Below, one piece after another: positions 61,133 through 64,000 of a stretch of 64,000 bases of DNA. The stretch comes from Variovorax sp. RA8. GTDB taxonomy: Bacteria; Pseudomonadota; Gammaproteobacteria; Burkholderiales; Burkholderiaceae_C. The first letter of the stretch is position 1. Every line of letters starts with the position of its first letter. The stretch is taken from positions 3,286,001 through 3,350,000 of the forward strand of contig NZ_LR594662.1 of NCBI RefSeq assembly GCF_901827175.1. The letters run 5' to 3'. The notes beneath the pieces are model-generated. The model was not told the DNA's origin. It searched no databases and saw only the letters and a program-made list of their open reading frames with translations. The position numbers and the translations under genes are program-made.

Positions 61133-62005
61133 TCAATGGCCCGCGCGCAGAAGCTTGATGATGCCGATGGCGTCATCCTGCGACTGGCCGGCTTGCATGG
61201 CCTTGGCAAACAGTGCGCGATTGGCAGCGGCAATTGGCAGCCAGATGTTGACCCGAGCGGCCTCGTCGCACACCAAGCCGATGTCCTTGGCGACGTGCCG
61301 GATCGGTGCCTGCTGTGCAAAATCGTTGGCCGCGAGCTTGGCCACCTTCGAGCGCAGCACATCGTTGGCCAGGGGACTCGCCAGGGCCATGTCGAGGAAC
61401 TCCTGCACGTCCAAGCCAATGCCGGCCGCGAAATGAGTGGCCTCGGAAATCGCCTCGAACCAAGCGATGAGCAGCAGTTGATTGGCCAGCTTCATGCGCA
61501 TCGCCGTGGGTACCGGGCCGCATCGCACGGTCTTCTTGCCGATCGCATCGAACATGGATTGGATCTCATCGATGTGATGGGCATGGGCTGCGGAGGCCAG
61601 AACCACGAGTTGACCCGCTTCGGCCGGCAGCCTCGAGCCCGAGACCGGCGCTTCTACGTACCGCGCACCCGCGTCGGAGAGAGCAGTGCCCAATGCTTGC
61701 GAATATTCCGGTGCGACGGTGGCCATCAGGACGATCGTCTTGCCCTGAACCGGCAGCCCGACTGCGCCATTGGCCGTTCGGCCAAGCACCTGGTCGACCT
61801 CCGCGTGGGTCGGCACCATGACGATGACGACTTCCGAAGATGAAATGGCTTGGCGGGCTGAGTCCGCAATCTCGATGCCCAGCGGCCGGAGGACGTCGCA
61901 GCGGCTGGGCGTGCGGTTGTAGACCGTGACGGCGAAACCCGCCTTCTTGAGGTTCCTGGCCATGGGCTCGCCCATGACGCCGACACCGATGAGTGCAATT
62001 TTCAT
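61133..62005 (-). CDS. 3-Hydroxyisobutyrate dehydrogenase-like (beta-hydroxyacid dehydrogenase) NAD(P) enzyme
   Basis: A 290-residue beta-hydroxyacid dehydrogenase. The Rossmann motif is IALIGVGVMGEPMA (3-16), the substrate motif YVEAPVSGSRLPAEAG and the catalytic Lys in MRMKLANQLLLIAW. GTG 62008 is in frame just upstream. Relatives reduce or oxidise short 3-hydroxy acids (tartronate semialdehyde, hydroxyisobutyrate, imines). It is the first gene of the operon leading to the HDO gene, divergent from a LysR gene. Confidence 0.88.
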   Translation of the reverse strand: MKIALIGVGVMGEPMARNLKKAGFAVTVYNRTPSRCDVLRPLGIEIADSARQAISSSEVVIVMVPTHAEVDQVLGRTANGAVGLPVQGKTIVLMATVAPEYSQALGTALSDAGARYVEAPVSGSRLPAEAGQLVVLASAAHAHHIDEIQSMFDAIGKKTVRCGPVPTAMRMKLANQLLLIAWFEAISEATHFAAGIGLDVQEFLDMALASPLANDVLRSKVAKLAANDFAQQAPIRHVAKDIGLVCDEAARVNIWLPIAAANRALFAKAMQAGQSQDDAIGIIKLLRAGH

Positions 62006-62114
62006 CACGCTGCGATTTCTCCGTTATCAAGTTGATCCGCCGCACCACGGGGCTGGTGTTGTCGCGTGCCGTGACTCTAAGATGGGAAGGGTGTGACGTG
62101 AAATGAGTTATCGA

Positions 62115-62127
62115 GAACGAATCGTTC
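62115..62127. promoter_or_regulatory. Palindromic site upstream of the LysR gene
   Basis: GAACGA (62115-62120), central A, TCGTTC (62122-62127): a perfect 13-bp palindrome 14 bases before ATG 62142, in the 136-bp divergent region between the LysR gene and the dehydrogenase operon. A plausible LysR autoregulatory and operon operator. Confidence 0.5.
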
Positions 62128-62141
62128 GCAGGGAGTGATAT

Positions 62142-63008
62142 ATGGAGTTTTCCGATTTGCAGATTTTTAGGACCGTCGTGCAATCAGGTGGCGTGGTGCG
62201 TGCCGCCGAGGTGTTGCATCGGGCTCAATCGAGCGTGACGGCACGCGTTCGCGTGCTCGAGGAGAAGCTGGGCGTGCAGTTGTTCCTGCGCGAAGGACGC
62301 CGCCTTCAGCTCTCTCCTGCCGGCAGGATTCTGGTGGGCTACGCGGACCAGATGCTGGAACTGGCCAAGCAGGCGGCCAGCGCGGTCAGGACCGACCGCC
62401 CCACCGGCGTGCTGCGGATCGGTGCAATGGAAAGTACGGCTGCAGTACGCCTGCCCGAGCCGCTGGGACGTTTTCACGAGCGCTATCCGGAAGTGGCGCT
62501 CGAGCTCTATACCGGCGATCCGCGGGAGTTGGTCAACCGGGTGATCAAGGGGGAGCTGGATGCGGCCCTGATTGCAGACCCGGTGTCCGATCGGCGCCTC
62601 GCGACGCAGGCGATCTACGACGAGGAGCTCGTCATCGTCGCCGAGGCCAGGCATGCGTCCATCACGTCGCCCAAGGACGTGTGCTCAAGGGCCATCCTCG
62701 CTTTCCATCCGGGCTGCCCTCATCGCAGGCGAATCGAGGAATGGTTCGCGCGTGGCCGCGTCATGCCCGAGCGGATTGTCGAAGTCGGCTCCTACCACCT
62801 GATCCTGGGCTGCGTCGCCGTCGGCATGGGCGTGGCCCTGGTACCGCTCAGCGTGCTCGAAGGCTATTCGGAGCGCGACCGGCTAAGCATCCACAAGCTG
62901 GGCTCGAAGTTCGGCCACGCCAAGACCCGGCTCGTCTGGCGCAAAGACTCCCCGCAGATGAAGATCCAGGCTCTCTCCTCCGTTTTGCTGGAGAGCTACA
63001 ACGTCTAG
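62142..63008 (+). CDS. LysR-family transcriptional regulator, divergent from the HDO/cupin operon
   Basis: A 288-residue LTTR. HTH in residues 1-60 (DLQIFRTVVQSGGVVRAAEVLHRAQSSVTARVRVLEEKLGVQLF), effector domain from 90 (LRIGAMESTAAVRLPEPLGRF). The GGGAG ribosome site precedes ATG 62142 by 7 bases. Its position head-to-head with the dehydrogenase gene makes it the likely regulator of the four-gene operon. Confidence 0.9.
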   Translation: MEFSDLQIFRTVVQSGGVVRAAEVLHRAQSSVTARVRVLEEKLGVQLFLREGRRLQLSPAGRILVGYADQMLELAKQAASAVRTDRPTGVLRIGAMESTAAVRLPEPLGRFHERYPEVALELYTGDPRELVNRVIKGELDAALIADPVSDRRLATQAIYDEELVIVAEARHASITSPKDVCSRAILAFHPGCPHRRRIEEWFARGRVMPERIVEVGSYHLILGCVAVGMGVALVPLSVLEGYSERDRLSIHKLGSKFGHAKTRLVWRKDSPQMKIQALSSVLLESYNV

Positions 63009-63011
63009 GCA

Positions 63012-63923
63012 TCACGCGACGCGGCGCTGCGCCGACGCTGACGCCAGCGGCGTCAATTCTTTCAGGATCGCCCGCACCCGCGCCGGCACCATCCGGTTGG
63101 CCGGCATCACCGCGTGGATCGGCGTGCTGGGGGGGCGGCAGGTCGGCAGGAGCTCGATCAAGGTGCCCGCAGCCAACTGGCGGTTCACCATGTAGTCGGG
63201 CAGTTGCGCGACACCCAGCCCCAGTTCGGCGGCCTGGGCCATGGCTTCGCCATCGGAGAACCGGAACTGGGCCACGGCGCGAAAGTCGCGCTGGCGCCGG
63301 CCTTCGCGAAAGTGCCAGACCTGGTCGCGGCCGCTGGTCGGCATGCGAAACAGGATCGCCCGGTGTCCGGCCAGGGCCGACACATCTTCTGGACGGCCAT
63401 GGGCGTCCAGGTAGGCCGGCGCGGCACACAGGACCCAGTCCTGGCTCGCGATGCGCCTCGCCACCAGGCGCGAGTCCGCCATGGCGCCGATGCGGATCGC
63501 CAGGTCCACGCCCTCCTCGACCAGATCGACGAAGGCATCCGACAGCCGCACATCCAACCGCAGTTCCGGATGCTTGGCCGCGAGCTGGACGATCGCGGGC
63601 ATCACGCGCTCGCGACCGAACACGACCGGCAGGTCCACCCGCAGGGTTCCGCAGGGCTTGGTCAGCGTGCCCAAGGCTTCGGCCTGAAGCCCTTCGAGTT
63701 CGGCGATGACGCGCCGGCAGCGGTCGAACAGCCGCTCGCCATCGGAGGTCAGCGTCACGCGTCGAGTAGTGCGATGAAAAAGCCGCAGCCTCAGCTTGGA
63801 TTCAAGCCGGCCCACGGCCTTGGCGACCGTCGAGGGTGTGGTCCCGAGCTCTCGCGCCGCGGCGGCGAACGAGCCGTGCTTGACGGTCTCGGTAAAGGTC
63901 AAAAGCCACTCCATTCCCAGCAT
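63012..63923 (-). CDS. LysR-family transcriptional regulator
   Basis: A 303-residue LTTR. HTH is in residues 4-62 (WLLTFTETVKHGSFAAAARELG, TPSTVAKAVGRLESKLRLRLF), and the effector domain begins near 92 (LRVDLPVVFGRERVMPAIV) in the CrgA/DsdC-like group. AGGGAGG 6 bases before ATG 63923 supports that start. It is convergent with the LysR at 62142 (3-base gap between stops). Its target is probably the gene divergent at the window end, not visible. Confidence 0.9.
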   Translation of the reverse strand: MLGMEWLLTFTETVKHGSFAAAARELGTTPSTVAKAVGRLESKLRLRLFHRTTRRVTLTSDGERLFDRCRRVIAELEGLQAEALGTLTKPCGTLRVDLPVVFGRERVMPAIVQLAAKHPELRLDVRLSDAFVDLVEEGVDLAIRIGAMADSRLVARRIASQDWVLCAAPAYLDAHGRPEDVSALAGHRAILFRMPTSGRDQVWHFREGRRQRDFRAVAQFRFSDGEAMAQAAELGLGVAQLPDYMVNRQLAAGTLIELLPTCRPPSTPIHAVMPANRMVPARVRAILKELTPLASASAQRRVA

Positions 63924-63952
63924 GTCGATCCTCCCTATTGCAGAAATTTATT

Positions 63953-63972
63953 CCTCAGTGTCATGCCTGAGG
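63953..63972. promoter_or_regulatory. Inverted repeat near window end, upstream of LysR gene
   Basis: CCTCAG (63953-63958) and CTGAGG (63967-63972) around an 8-bp spacer, 30 bases upstream of the LysR start at 63923 and preceded by an AT-rich AAATTTATT stretch. A LysR-type site for self and divergent control is plausible, but the divergent gene lies outside the window. Confidence 0.4.
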
Positions 63973-64000
63973 TGCGCATTCTCAATCAGGGTTGACGAGC

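Noticed and set aside
1..64000. CRISPR array, tRNA or rRNA genes
   Set aside because: No series of regular direct repeats with spacers, and no tRNA cloverleaf or rRNA-like stretch was noticed on either strand.

Overview
The window is GC-rich (roughly two-thirds G+C by eye), densely coded DNA with short gaps and many 4-bp stop/start overlaps. It looks like the chromosome of a Comamonadaceae betaproteobacterium of the Variovorax / Acidovorax / Polaromonas type. The reasons are five tripartite-tricarboxylate (Bug/TctC) receptors without membrane subunits, a Burkholderiales-type porin, the mltG-tmk-holB-pilZ-tatD core run, and IclR/LysR-controlled aromatic-type catabolic genes. No rRNA, tRNA, CRISPR array, transposase or prophage gene was recognised. 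The organism assignment is inference from gene content only.

Layout. 1-819: end of a RES/Xre-type toxin-antitoxin pair. 1026-16755: a long one-direction catabolic cluster holding two Bug receptors, two SDRs, a cupin, an alpha/beta hydrolase, an IclR regulator, a TPP enzyme, aspartate dehydrogenase, an aldehyde dehydrogenase, a two-domain VOC protein, a NicC/salicylate-hydroxylase-like flavoprotein, a small HTH protein, a Rieske oxygenase with its FMN/2Fe-2S reductase, and a porin. A 9-bp-arm inverted repeat precedes the first gene. 16771-19920: GAF protein, YbaK-type deacylase, and an NmrA-like reductase with a divergent LysR. 19925-24868: a class II aldolase gene plus a two-subunit ATP-citrate-lyase-like synthetase/lyase with an unusually long 907-aa alpha/citrate-synthase fusion. 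24948-28234: P-type ATPase, a small membrane protein and a 373-bp gap. 28235-36187: conserved housekeeping genes (secreted ankyrin protein, TatD, PilZ, HolB, Tmk, MltG, YgfZ, a YbdD-type protein, CstA).

36383-38242 holds an isolated, lower-GC 619-aa protein with an effector-like N-terminus and an HxD...H...R pattern. 38283-43336: NarL-type two-component system, thioesterase-GNAT fusion, HSL-type hydrolase, Fe-dependent alcohol dehydrogenase. 43432-47878: an operon of a D-2-hydroxyacid dehydrogenase, two Bug receptors and a broken FAH-family gene, divergent from an HTH-citrate synthase fusion. 47820-49715: AmpR and a class A beta-lactamase. 49760-53240: DUF302, an orphan ArsA ATPase and another Bug receptor. 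53343-58100: DUF3185, patatin, acyltransferase 3, Tex. 58320-62005: a lower-GC four-gene operon (hydroxyisobutyrate-dehydrogenase-like enzyme, EamA transporter, helical-plus-cupin protein, and a frameshifted haem-oxygenase-like diiron oxidase), divergent from a LysR gene. 63012-63923: another LysR gene.

The strongest candidates for something undescribed are: (1) the HDO/cupin/EamA/dehydrogenase operon, whose HDO-plus-cupin pairing recalls the N-nitrosating enzyme SznF; (2) the 907-aa ATP-citrate-lyase-like fusion, which keeps both the phospho-His motif and a complete citrate-synthase catalytic triad; (3) the effector-like protein at 36383; and (4) the uncharacterised Rieske/TPP/aspartate dehydrogenase catabolic cluster.
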